64,000 nt of DNA from NCBI GenBank assembly GCA_020465985.1, contig JAANYP010003718.1, positions 124,001 to 188,000 on the forward strand, written 5' to 3'. Below are positions 1-12,900 of the stretch, in pieces. Under the pieces are notes generated by a model, which was not told the origin of the DNA, did no database searches, and was given only the letters and a program-made list of their open reading frames with translations. The stretch's first letter is position 1, and every line of letters begins with the position of its first letter. The translations under genes were made by a program, and so were the position numbers. This DNA is from Centrapalus pauciflorus (Eukaryota > Streptophyta > Magnoliopsida > Asterales > Asteraceae).

Positions 1-3000
1 TCACTGATAGAACTGGTGCAATTCTCATCTAGGTTCTGTTCTATTCCCTGTCAAAAATTTCGTTTTTTTTTTCCATATGTAAGAAACTCTCACATAAGCA
101 AATGCAAGGTGTTGCTGAACTGTACTAATCATGATGGGTGGTGTACCTGTAGAGTGATCATCTGTTGAAAGAAAGTTCTCTGTGTGTGGTTCATGGTGAT
201 GTCTGGTCTGCAACCGGAAACTCAAATAAAGATTAAACAATGAAAGCAAAGGTCAGAGGCACTACAAAGAAGTTTAGAACATACGCGTCCAGGAAAAATC
301 CAGCATCACCCAGACATTTCACGGCTGTAGCATTTGGTAGATAACTAGAGAAGTTGTTGCAATGCAAGTAGGAAGCCAAACCCCCAGCTGAACACCCAGA
401 AAGCAAAGCCTGGAAAAATATTACAAAAATAAGAAAAAGGTATGATAAGCTCATGAAAAGTAGTCTCAGAGTGCAGATTTTGTAGTTTAGTCTACTTTGT
501 ATAATACCTTGTTAGCCATCCTCAGGCCTTTTGGCAGAAGATCTTCAATAATTGCTTGCCAAATCCGTTGCCCTCGGAAAAACAATACCAGTGTCTGTTA
601 TTGATATTTCAATGATATAAATGTTAATTTCGGTCGTCATAAGCAATTCAATGATTTGCATTTCTTAATGATAATAAAAAAAAAACGGCATGACGATACG
701 CTAACTAAGATGCTGTTATGCTATATTTACGTACCCCATTGTCAAACCTAGCATCTCCAGCAAAAGATCCTCCATCACAGTATCGAAGCTTCACACGATT
801 CCAGTTGTAAAAATCTGTTCAATAAAAATAAACGAGAAGCTGTTAAGTTATATTGTTGTAGTATATAGTATTGCATCAATAAAATAAAATGCGGTTAAAA
901 GAATGGAATTCTTAATAATTGAAAGAAGTTGATTAATACTTCAAGGTAACTAAATTTACTGTTTGTGGTTGTCGGTAGCACCATAACAGGAAATGTTGTA
1001 ATAACATGCTAGGTGGCAGCTTGGCAGGATTAGCTATTTGAGTTTTGGCCCAGGCTTTAATTTCTGTCTTTTTGTTTAATATATGTCGATTACAAATTAA
1101 TTTATTAGTCCGGGTGCTGTTTGCAGTAAGGTACTGCCCGTACTGTGGGGTCACACCAATCTTGGTTGTGGCTGACTGCAAACAAGTCGAATTATAATTA
1201 AGGCAGTAATGTTCGATCAAGTTAAATCTTATCTATTTGAGTTTGAGCTTGAATGCAGAAAGTAAGCTTGAAATATATAATGAGTCAAGAAGAACTCAAC
1301 TCCAATTCTTATTGATCTTTTCGAGTCATATAATATGTTAATACGTTTTTGCTCAACTTATATCCGTTATGTTTTTCACACTATCCAAGCTTGTTTGTAA
1401 ATTATAATTGTGATTGTAATTTTTGAACTGCTAAATCAAGTTAAAACTTTCTAGAGCCGAGTTTGAGCTTGGATCAAGATTCAAGAATACTCGTGGACTT
1501 ATAAAATCCAGTGTAATTCTAGCCTAACATAGTGAAGTCGAGCGAGTTTGAGACCGATTCGACTCCTTATTCCCTTGGGTAATACCCTTATGGCATTATG
1601 CAAGTAAAAAAGAAGACGAGCTTTACTAAAGACAACACCGTCATTTGATTCATAATGGAGTCAAAGATGATGAGTATGGCTGACATTCCCATAATATTCC
1701 GTGGGGGTTACAAATGGGCAGTCACTGATAACATTGCAGTTGACAATTGTGAATTAAAATCTATGATGAACATGACAAAAGCACAATATATGGAACTGGG
1801 TCATTTAGGCAAATGACATTGGTGCCCTTACATTTGTTACCCTTCATAAGAGATTAAAGAGGAAATTAAGTTTTAGATGGAAAGGGTAGTATTGGTGATT
1901 CAGATTGTGCATGCATCCAGAAATTAAAAGTGGGGCAAAAGGCTCTAGCTAGTGGGAAGCATAGGTGAAAGCTGGAATTAAGACGATGAAAGGAAATAAG
2001 AAATGAACAAATCAAGTAGCTGTCAACGATTATTAAGCACGTGAAAACGACAATTAAAATTTGGGCGGGAGCACATGGTTATCACTTATCAGATCTACAA
2101 CTACAACAATTATCATATATGGTTGACTGTTGACCTTCGGATTTCAATTATTTTGGCAGAATTTCCTTATTAATTATTATTCTTCAATTTGCTAACTTAA
2201 ACTACTTGTTAGAAAACAAATAACGAATGAATATTATTAAGCAATTTGGATATTCTATATATTTCTAGTTATATGTGTGTGATGACTGATGATTCAGGCC
2301 ACAGTACTTAACATGATATAGATACATATAAAAACACACGTATATGAAAGACGAAATAAGCTTTTTATATATATGTATATAATCACAATTACATTTTCAA
2401 TATATGAATGAAAATTATATGAGTTTTAGAGGTCTAGTCATGCCACAATTAACATGATATACATATAAAACACACGTATATATACAAAAGAAATTAAAGA
2501 CGCCTCATATCTTTTTGTGCAATTCCTTTTGTATAATAAATTTTGACATCAATGAACACATTGTAATATATGTTTATTTTTATTTACTACAATAAGTATG
2601 TGTTAAAAGTTAATTGAAAAAAAAAAGTATGTATAATTAAGATGTATAAACATGGTTGTAACCTTAAAAAAAAGTCAATATGGTATGATCCTGTAAGTTA
2701 GAATGGATGATAACCGATGAATATGGCAAATGATCGATACACCATATCAATAGAATGGTCCGTTGATAACATCCCATCTCATTGGCATCATTAATTAATA
2801 CAGTTGCTTTAAGCAATAAATAATTTTAACCATGAAAGTAGACCATTAGATTAGAACTGGGTTTTGTGGACATTTTAATTAATCCATCAAGTTATAAAGC
2901 ATCGATCATATGGAATAAAAGAGCGACAAAAAAAGAAAAGAAAGGGGCATATACATATGAAAATAAGTTATAAAGGAGGGGAAAAGAAGGAAAGCAACAT

Positions 3001-5869
3001 TACCAGGATTTTGAGAGGCGTTGTTACTAAGGATGCCTGAGAAGGTTTCTAACTTGCTCATTAAACGTGTAGATCCACGGTGAGTTCGGGCTCTCTCTGC
3101 ACATGTTTCGATATCATTGCACCAACCACCACCCTATAATCATCATGCAATACCATTTTAAAATATCACTGCTAACTTGTATGCTCAAGGACCCAAAATA
3201 TAATCTTTCTTCTTAAAAAGTCTTATAATATATATAATTTTATATTCTTTTTCATTTAAATATCTGTAAGACCGGTGTTCAGCAGACTTGCACTGGTAGA
3301 CCTCTATTATATTGAAATTAGGCGCCCATCTTTTGACTGTTGTCAACAAACCGGAACGTACCTACTCTCTTTAATTTGCAAAGCTTATTATTTGAATCAA
3401 TGAAAATTTGTAATATTATGATGAAGTCTAATCATTAATTATATATGCATTTAAGACGAATCACAAAATTAAGTGTTAACTTAATTTGCAAAGCTTATTA
3501 TTTGAATCAAGTGTTAACTTTTAACCGGCCCAAAAAGTTGATAATGAAATATCTTTATTAGTTGTAACCGTCATGAATCATCATAATTAATCAGTCATCT
3601 ACCAATTGTCATCATCAATTAACAATGATTTATATTTCTTGCTTTGTTGTTGATAAATGACATTTTTAGAAACTGATAGATATTTAATTCCATATTTTTT
3701 ATTAACTGCATCACAAACTAAATATTATAATTGTATAGTTTATAAAATTTCAAGAACACCGTTTAACTTACATATCATAAAGCATAACTAAATATATATA
3801 TTGACGTGTTTTGATTGTAACTTTTCATGACGATTTATGTATATAGATCGAATAAATAAACATTTCCCCTTAAAAAGTAGTGAAAAATACAATAATCTCT
3901 AATCTGCCAACACAGCAAAACACAATTATTCTAACAAAGCTTTTTATTATATAATTTGGTGAAAACATTAAGGTTTAAGTTTCAGAAACAATATTAAAAC
4001 ATAGATTTAATACTTACCAACCAATACAGATTGTTTTCGTTTATTATTGAATTGGTTTTGATATCGTTAGGTAGATCATTGTACGTTGATGAGGGCGTTA
4101 GGACTTAGAATGGGTAGGTTGAAACTTGAAACAATGTGATTGATGGATTAACCTAAATGAAAGAAAATTAAAGCCAAGGATTTGGTAGTTTTCACTTTAC
4201 ACACATATATTGCTTCCTTATAAAGCATGGGTACATGCACTACAGCAAAATTATATTTGCTGGAATCGGTTCATATTAATTGCCGATATTAATTCATTGA
4301 TAACAATTAACAACAATGTTATTGTTTAGAAGGTAAGAAATTCTAAAAATACGTTTTTTTTCCTGCGTAAACTCGTTTGGTGAAAAATAAAAGGAGTTAT
4401 CCCACGTGGATTGACTGCTTTTTGAAATGGTAAAAACGGCAACGTTTAGCATTTATATTTATATAATACAATAACCAACACGCATGTGATGATGGTACTC
4501 GAAAATCGTTGGTAGTTATTACAAGTTTACAACCGAACTGAACTGCTCTGAATCAGGACTATACGGTATGGCCTACATTATCAACATATATTACCACTAA
4601 GTTGGCTTACGTCACGGCACCGGACCTGACCGGTACAACAAATTATAATAAAACCCAGATAAGACTAGAACCATATGAACCGAGGCTATATGATACGTGT
4701 CAATTTTCCCACAAAATGAGGTTTCCGTAAGAAATAGTTTGGTTTTGTGGTGTTACACTCCCCCAATACTCATGTATTTATTAAAAGAAAATACAAAACA
4801 AGAATCTCCATTGCCTCTCTATATCTTCTCACACAATAGACACAACGCAAAACACAAAATATGAAAATACACACGCACAACACAATCCATGTATGCATAC
4901 ACAGTTATGCAAATTAATAATTTACACATGGAGAACAAGAGATGTGGCGTGGGTGAATGGGTGATTGGGTTCGGGTAGGGGTAGGGGTAGGGGTAGCGGG
5001 TAGCGGGTAGGGGGCCTGGAAAGATAGAACTAAGAGAGCTGGGTTTTGTGTGTGTGTGTGTGTGTGTGGGTTTGAATGTTTGATTGGAAAGAATTGATCG
5101 ACGGTTCCTGCTTCAACTAATGGTTTCAAAACTTGTTGTATCTAGTTGCTGTCTTTTTTTTTTCAATAAACTAACAAAAATAAGAGACTACCAATCATTT
5201 ATTTTATTAAGATTGTTACCTTTAAAGAAAAACTATAGGGTGGTCCATCTGTACGTACCTAAAAAACATCTTTAAAGTTTGAGTAGCATAATACTTGTAC
5301 TTTTGACCATTTTGAATAATACTTTTATAAGTCAAAAATATTGTAAAGTTACTTCTAAAAAAGTAGGGTACTGTAAAAGCCTCAAATAACCTGAAACAAA
5401 ATAGGACACAAAATGCATCGACACATAGAACAAAAAGACACCTGACATTGGAGAAAAACTAATTATAAAAGTATTCCAGATTTGAGTTAGGAAAGATCTG
5501 GAAAGTGGTGTTTTAACATAGAAAAACGATAAGGCTAGAGAGCGGAAATTAAAGGTAATGTACCTCAAATTGCAAAAGCCAGTTGCGTGCTCCGGCACCG
5601 AATCCTCTATGTATATGATACGCAGGCAAACTACCGTCCAAGCAATCTACACAGACATAGATTCATCATATCATACATCATTTCAGGAAAAAAAAAAAAA
5701 AGTTATAATGGAATTGTGTAGCAATGTTTTAGACGGAGAATTACATACAAGCTCTAATCGCCGCAGCGCTTCGAACTATAGTCATGTTCACCAGAAGCCG
5801 GTCATCGGAAGAAACAGACGTTCCGGCGCATGTCAGCAAGAGAACGAATAACACAACCAGCTGCTCCAT
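1..5869 (-). CDS. Pectin acetylesterase (plant PAE, Notum-like), 3' end outside window
   Basis: Predicted secreted esterase that removes acetyl groups from cell-wall pectin. Exons read on the minus strand: 5749-5869, 5564-5646, 3004-3133, 735-814, 508-594, 285-409, 147-207, 1-47 (partial). All junctions are GT..AG and the phases close exactly, giving about 244 codons. Exon 1 starts MEQLVVLFVLLLTCAG, a hydrophobic signal peptide. Then come CLDGSLPAYH, a FEGGGWCND motif spanning the exon 2/3 junction, NWNRVKLRYCDGGSF, FRGQRIWQAIIEDLL and GCSAGG with the nucleophile serine. This order matches family knowledge of plant PAEs. The remaining catalytic Asp and His lie beyond the left edge. Introns 2 (2.4 kb) and 3 (2.2 kb) are large and AT-rich. 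No frameshift or stop was seen, so the gene looks functional as far as it is visible. Confidence 0.9.
4973..5014 (+). repeat. G-run cluster (TAGGGG / AGCGGG units) in PAE intron 2, followed by a GT microsatellite
   Basis: Seven or more runs of 3-5 G are spaced by TA or TAGC, so the non-template strand of the PAE intron could fold as a G-quadruplex. The unit resembles, but is not, the plant telomere repeat TTTAGGG. A (GT)n tract follows at 5047-5067. Confidence 0.75.
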
Positions 5870-6774
5870 TGTAAGCTTCTCAACTCTCTTCGATCGTTAA
5901 ATTTGCAAACTAATACAAATTCGGAACCACTAGATCCTAAACCGCATCTTATATGAATCTCATCAATGTTTCACCGCGAAAAATTCAAATTGAGAGTTTT
6001 CTTTTTCTTTTTTGCTTTTCTGATTTGAAAAACTTAATCACTATCAAACAAAAATAGAACCGATCGTAAAATCTGTGCATATAAAACTAAAAATGATTGA
6101 TGAGAAAGAAGAAGACAAGGAAATCATATAAGAATAAAAAATTTACAGTTTTACACCACGGAGAGAGAGAAGGAGGGAGGGAATAATAAAGACGAGCGTT
6201 TCGGTTTCGAATCTGGAGATGGGCCGAGGGGAGAGTGACGGGCATAGGTGGGAGATAAGAAAGGGCCCACTTAATGGTGTGTGGGGCCCAGCCCATGGTA
6301 GGAGGGTTCGGTCCCATAGCTCAGTTGTCAAAAAATAGTGAAGGGAAAGTCAAATTTGAATCCTTGGGTTCGTTTGTTGTGTTGGGTTTGGTGGTTGGTT
6401 CGCCTAACGAATTCCAAATATACTCTTTTTTCCTTTGACGAACTCTTACACTTTATTTGCTACAGAGAATTAAGGCTAGGAAAATGAAAATAAGAGAAAA
6501 TCCCAAACGTTCGGTTATATTAAGATCTATTCATTGGTATTTATGAGATTTTAGTAAATAAGTTTGAAACCCTCATATGGAAGAAATCATGAAAATATGA
6601 TTGGAAGTTTGAAACAGAATATAATTTGTTGATTGATCATAACTCTTATTATTAATTTATTATTTAATGATATGGACCCATATTAATTACTAATCATACA
6701 CATTCATTAATGGATGGTTACCAAAATGTAATATAATTTATCATATGACGATATGCTTTACCAAATTGTTATTA
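5870..6774. other. Intergenic, upstream of PAE; nothing coding
   Basis: This is the presumed PAE promoter and 5' UTR (read on the minus strand) followed by AT-rich DNA. It holds purine-rich and CT-rich stretches around 6160-6190. Short open frames here are not conserved with anything I recognise. I see no RNA gene. Confidence 0.6.
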
Positions 6775-7078
6775 GGGTTTATTATGAAAAAAACCAATAT
6801 GTTTTCATGTTTTTTGCGTTTTCGTCCCTCCATGTTATTTTTTCCATAAAAAACCTTAAGTTATTCTTTTCTTATTGGTTTAGTGAAATTTGGACATTAG
6901 ACCCCGGTTTTAATTTGTGAACTGGGTTTTAAAAAACTGAAAAACCGGGTTCTAATGTCCAAATTTCACTAAACCAAAAAGAAAAGAATAACTTGAGGGC
7001 TTTTATGAAAAAAAAATAACATGGAGAGACGAAAACACAAAAACATGAAAACATGTTGGTTTTTTTCATAATAAACCC
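6775..7078. mobile_element. Fold-back (Mutator-type) MITE, copy 1
   Basis: This 304-bp near-palindrome has ends GGGTTTATTATG and CATAATAAACCC. It is flanked by the 9-bp direct repeat TTGTTATTA (6766-6774 and 7079-7087), the target-duplication length of Mutator-like elements. The two arms pair almost fully around a centre near 6930. It has no coding capacity. Related, more decayed copies lie at about 31817-32095 and 54359-54659. Confidence 0.85.
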
Positions 7079-8020
7079 TTGTTATTATTAAAAAAAATGA
7101 TAATGTTTGAAACTATTTGGTAAAACATATCGTCAATTTTATAAAAACCTCAAAACCACGATTATTAAATTTAAACATATTGTCATTTTTAATGATCAAA
7201 AGTCAGTTTACAAAAATTTGTTGTAATAAGAAAAATGAATATACTTGCATTTTTTTATGAACTTAAATATGAATGATAAAGCCCATAATGTTAAAAATGA
7301 TTGCTTTACCATAAAAGCATAAGAAGTTACATACCATTTAATGATAATCATATTAAATATAGGTCTCTTAATATTATTCCATCAATAACTTATATTGTAA
7401 CCAAATTCTATAACATTAATAACTAAAATCAATTATGTATCATTCAATTAAATGATAATCAAGAAAAATATATACTTATTAGTATCACCCAATTAATGAC
7501 TCATGCTGTAAACATTAATATGGTAATCATCATAATCAAATATGTAAATATATTTTTAAAATTATCCAACTAATTAATAATCAGACTCATAAATGATATA
7601 CACATCAAAATGTGTAGTTATATTATATTATGACCAAATAGATACCTTTTAAGAGTTATCTCATTTTTAAGTGAGAATAATTTTTAATTAAATTCAATAA
7701 TAAAAGTTAACACAAGTGTTATAAAATAATTCTAACTGTCTAGAAAGCTCATAACTAGCTTGTGATTTAAATATAATAACGAAAAAGGTTACAAATTTAT
7801 ATCATATTAATTATAGAATTTAAAGATCATAAATATATATAGAATTTGTCCAATAATTAATAAACCAACTTTTTGGTTTAAATTGTTTTCGTAATAAAAA
7901 TATTGACAACATGAAGACGTTTATCTATATAATCATGACCGAGTGAGAAGAAGCTTAAGTTGTAAAAAAGAGAAGCAATTAAGAAATGTCAAGCGGCATT
8001 AGTTGACTAAATAACTTTAA
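7079..8020. other. AT-rich intergenic DNA; nothing recognised
   Basis: Very AT-rich sequence between two transposons, with no open frame or motif that I can support. Confidence 0.5.
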
Positions 8021-9809
8021 GGGGTGTTTGGTTCATAGAATCTGATGAAATTTAATGGAATTGTAATGAAAATTTCATTCTGATGTGTTGTTTAGCAATA
8101 AAAAGGAATGGAATGAAGATTCTTTTTAAAAAAAACACAAGGAATCTATTTTTCTTGGGTTAGTGCCATGGAATTTAAATTTCATTCCAAAGATTTTAAC
8201 AGTAACTAAAACCAAACCCTAGACTTCATCTTCACCCGCCTCCATTTTATTCGGACAGATTTCATTCCTTCCAACTAAACTTCATCATCATAATATCATA
8301 TATACCCAATTTTAATTATTAATATCACAAATATCCCTCTTAAACATCATTAATATCATACATACCCAAATTCATTAATTTAATTATTTTTATATCATTT
8401 AAAACTCATAATTAGTATTGCTTATTAATTAATGATCATTATACCCCTACGTATTTCTTCTTTCAACTAAACTTCAAAATATCATATTTATCCAACTTAA
8501 ATTAAAATATCATATCCCTTTTAATAATTTTATATAATTTATGTTTTTAAACTTTACTGTATAAATTATTCATAGTAAAACAAATTAACAATAAGGATAA
8601 GAAGTTGTATTATGTTTTTGCTCGTTTGTAATCAAATTGTATCGTCTTATTAAGTTTTCTTATTTGTTTTTTTTCCTGCAGTTTTCTATATATAATTAAC
8701 TGGTTACATATTATGTTCTTTCTTTTATTTTTCTTTTCGAAATTTATAGTTGGATTGCATTTTATTTTATTTTTTAATTTAGTATATATTTTTAGTTTTC
8801 TAAATACATTAGGTTTTTTTTTTTCGAGTTTGTTTTCTTTTATAATTATTGTTTTTTTAGTTTGCTTTTTTTTATATTTAATATATTATTTGAGTTATAA
8901 TTTGTTATCCAATGTTATTAATTGTGTATATTTTGTGTTAACGATAACATTATATATATTTTAGAGAGATATATATATATATATATTTTTGTAAGGATCC
9001 TAGAGAAAGGAGACGAAACTTTGAGGGTTTCATCGATGAGAATGTCAGAGAACAGAGACAAGATGACTGTGGTTTGACAATGACGACCTAGAGAAGGGAG
9101 CATGGGAATTGGAAAATGCATAGGTCATGGGTTATAATTTTTTGAATTTATGATAATAACAATAATAAGTAAATAAATAAATAGTTTTATTCTAGATTAA
9201 ATATAAAAAGTAAAAAAAAAAACAAAAACAAACTTAAAAAACAATAATTATAAAAGAAAGCAAACTTGGGAAAAAAAAGAAGAAACTAATTTATATAGAC
9301 ACATGTACACAAAAAAGATACATGCGCGCTCACACACACATGTATAACATGGTTCGAGTAAATACTACTCATTATGCAAAGCACCAGAATGTATCACACT
9401 TTTTTTTGGAAATTTTTTTATCATAAACATTTTTTAATTAACAATATAAAGATGATATGTAAATTTCACATATCCTAACTCCTTAGAAATGATGTAAAAG
9501 TACACTTACAAGAATTTGTATATATGTGAACGTACATTTATATGATATATGATTTCGTACACTTTGAATGTGTGAATGACTGAATCTGCATGAAATTTAT
9601 ATATCATCTTTGTAATGTTAACTAATACATTTTTAATAAAAAAAATTCAAAAAAATTATTTTTAAGTATGATACATCCTAACACACTATATAATAAGTGG
9701 TACTCACTTGAAATTTTAACCCAATATAAAAGTTTTGTGTTTTGTGTAAGAGAAATAAATCCTTAACCCATACCTAAATTTTAAACTCATCAACAAACCA
9801 AACACACCC
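8021..9809. mobile_element. PIF/Harbinger-like non-autonomous element
   Basis: The terminal inverted repeats are GGGGTGTTTGGTT at the left and AACCAAACACACCC at the right, the classic Harbinger/Tourist end motif. TTTAA flanks both ends (8016-8020, 9810-9814), which contains the short TWA-type target. The 1.8-kb interior has no transposase. It includes an internal inverted repeat (about 8828-8868 against 9226-9268) and an AT-rich 83-codon frame of low complexity that I do not regard as a gene. Boundaries are good on TIR grounds, but family placement is inference. Confidence 0.6.
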
Positions 9810-9983
9810 TTTAACAATTTAAAAATACGTGTGTTTTGTGTAAGAGAAATAAATTGTCAGGTCAAGGGAGAAATTTATATTTCAAAATCCAATTCGTACA
9901 TCTAAGTGCCGGTGTAATTGCTACAATTACTAGTATATGATTCTGTTGTTCGTTACAGAATAACATGAATCCTTAACCCAACA

Positions 9984-12900
9984 TTAAAGTGAATAAAACT
10001 GTGAATAGAGGTATTCTCGAATCTTGTAATACTCCTCACATAATGGACCTTCGATAACTATTTGTTGAATAGCAGCAGCACCCCCCTACAATAACATTTT
10101 GTAAGATTCAAGAAAATGCGACACATGATATATTCTTACCAACACACTCTACACACCTTCTGAGTAGCATCCCCGACTTTCCTCAGTGTCACGTACTCCC
10201 CACAACGTAGTGCCCCGCCCGCAAATTCTACCTGAAACAGTATGATGGTCAAAAGGATGTCGTGAAACTCAATTTATCATCCTACCGCAAGCATACCTGG
10301 ATACCCTTTCCGGCAAGGAACTGCTTAAAATCTGCCATTTTTAGATCTCCGACAAGTACCGATTTGTGAGGAGGAGCTGTTGTTGACAGGGGAAGTGAAG
10401 ACAACATGCCATTCTCTGTTTTTTCTACCTCAGAATCAATCCAGGCTATTTCATAATCTCCAAGCTGTAGTGGAGAGGCAGTCAAAGACCGAGAGTTAAT
10501 TACCAGCCTAGCAATAACGGTCATACAGCCCAAAAACAGTCCAAAACTTTGACCTTCTAAATGACAAACTTGTTATGTTTTGATTAAAAAAAATTTGTCT
10601 CTCGACTTTAACAGGAATATGTATATAAATACATCTTAACTATATAAAGATTAAAGAAAACCAGGTGAAATTCAATCTAAACCTTTTTCTGGAAGATTGT
10701 GCAAAGATGATTGAAGAACAAGGTCAAAAACATATGATGATCAGCATAAATTTGTGATCAAACGGTTCACCATGTTGGAGCCGAATCACAATGAAGAAAT
10801 TTAGAAATGCTCACCTTCTTAAATAGAACATTGCTCATCAGTTTCTCAGATAGTTTCACCTATTTCACATGAACCAACAAAATCAAACATGCATATTTAG
10901 CTAGATAAATCCTCCAACATAGCATTCAGTTAAGCTTCTTATGTACCTTATAAGCACACAAATCCGATGTAACATCAATTGATTCCTCAATGTGAGGAGC
11001 ATATACATGAGGGCAAACATGTTTTGAACAATGTTGCTTCAAATGTTCAGTAGCCTCAGCTGATCCGTGCACCAAAACCTAACAAACAAGATTGTAACGT
11101 CAAAACATCATCATTTTAAAGAAGATTTGCAGCCTAGTTTCTTACTTTCTTTAGGCACTTTGCAGAAGGAAAGTGGTTGGGGGCAAAGTTGCTTGAAAGG
11201 ATGTACAAGAACTACAGTGCTATTTATAAAATGAGTTTTAAAGAACCTCCATACAAGTTTTAAGGGAGCAACATGAGCAAGAATTGATTTGATTGAGCGA
11301 CCATCAGAGCGTCCTTCAAAATCCATGTAAACCAAGGAACACTTGACTTGGACCTGAATCACATAAAATACCAATATAACATAGTAAATAAAAGTTCAAG
11401 TCTTTATGATGTCATCCCAAGTGAATACTCCCAAAGGCCACAGCAAACAACCACAACTATTTCTATTTTGGCATGTCTCATATTTAGTGCAAATTTTCTT
11501 TCTTGTCAAATCTTCAGCCTAAAATTATTTATTATTACAAATAATAAATATATTGGTTCACAACATGCTCCTTCTCAGTCGTTAAGGCTAGTCTACACAC
11601 GTGCATGCCTAATAGTAAAATGTAATTGTTAATATATGCCTAGAATCACTTGTTAAAACTCCCACACGTGCATGCCTAATAGTAAAACTCCTTGGGATTA
11701 CTTACCTTTTTAAAAAAATTTGATCATGCCAGAATGGATAAAGGTGTGGACCCCACACGTCTCCTATATTTGTAATCAACAGAGATCTAAATTCATCAAC
11801 CAAAAATTTTACGCCCCCCAAAAAAAGATATTCTAGCTCTAAGCGAGGGGGAGTATGCATGACATTTAAGTTAGGCAAGTATCGAATTGAATACTTGGAA
11901 TTTGGGCATGCAATAGCTCCTTGGAAATACCATAAAAAACAAACTTACGGTAAGTTCCGAAGACACGACTTTTGATGGCGTTGTGTCAAGCATCAAACTA
12001 GCAGTGCCTTCATCGAGTTTCCCATCAAGATCTCCACCCATCTAATCACACAATCTGCAGAGTGTTATACTTGACACACACACCAACTATATGAATGACA
12101 AACCATTCTTAATACACAAAAGAAAGAACATTATAATTAAACTTACAGGCATTGATCCCATGTCCATATCTTCGTCCTTGATTACGTAATCATCTGGATT
12201 AATGACCTCTCCAAAATCATCCCATTCGGAGAATTTATCATAGAAGGGGAACATGGGGGCAACACTGGAGGGTGGAACAAATCCATCAATCAATACGTCA
12301 CGATATGCTTCCCCACGCACCCCAGAAGCTGCAAAAGAAACAAGTTGTATTTAGATTTTTTGTTCAGTTGATAGGAAATATAACCCAAATCTGAAACCAA
12401 GATATGTAGGATAGCTCAACCAAGTGTTATCCATGTTACTTGAGGCTGTATGAAATCTTACTTTAAACTCATCTTAGACGTTATTTTCTTAACTAGTATT
12501 ACGTTCCGTTTGTTTTTCACTGCAACTGGTCTGGGTTTGATCAAACTAAATGGGCACATGTATGACATGTATTGTTGCTTAGAAATTTTGGTTCTACTCT
12601 TGCAGGCAAATGACTGAACTTCTTGGGTTGGGGTAGACGTGAGTTTCTTAACTAATATTACATAATGTTTCTTGTCCACTGCCACTGGTCTGGGTTTGAT
12701 AAATGTGTCTACATAAATGGGCACATGTATGATGCATGTATTGTCGCTTAAAATTTTTGGTACTACTCTTGCACCCAAATGGCAAGACTTCATTGGTTTT
12801 TTTTTGGGGCACCTAAAAAATTTTACTTCAATAGACCAATTTTTTTATATAGTTATATATAAGTTAAAAACACATTTCACATATTCGCCCTCCCACGCTT

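Noticed and set aside
6310..6345. CATAGCTCAGTTG resembles a tRNA D-arm/A-box
   Set aside because: No matching acceptor stem, anticodon arm or B-box GGTTCGAATCC follows within tRNA length.
8713..8964. 83-codon hydrophobic Phe/Leu/Ile-rich frame
   Set aside because: T-rich DNA always gives such frames; no start context, conservation or neighbouring gene.
9900..9945. TAATTGCTACAATTACTAGT considered as a Helitron 3' end
   Set aside because: The hairpin is AT-rich and common by chance in this composition; no matching empty site.
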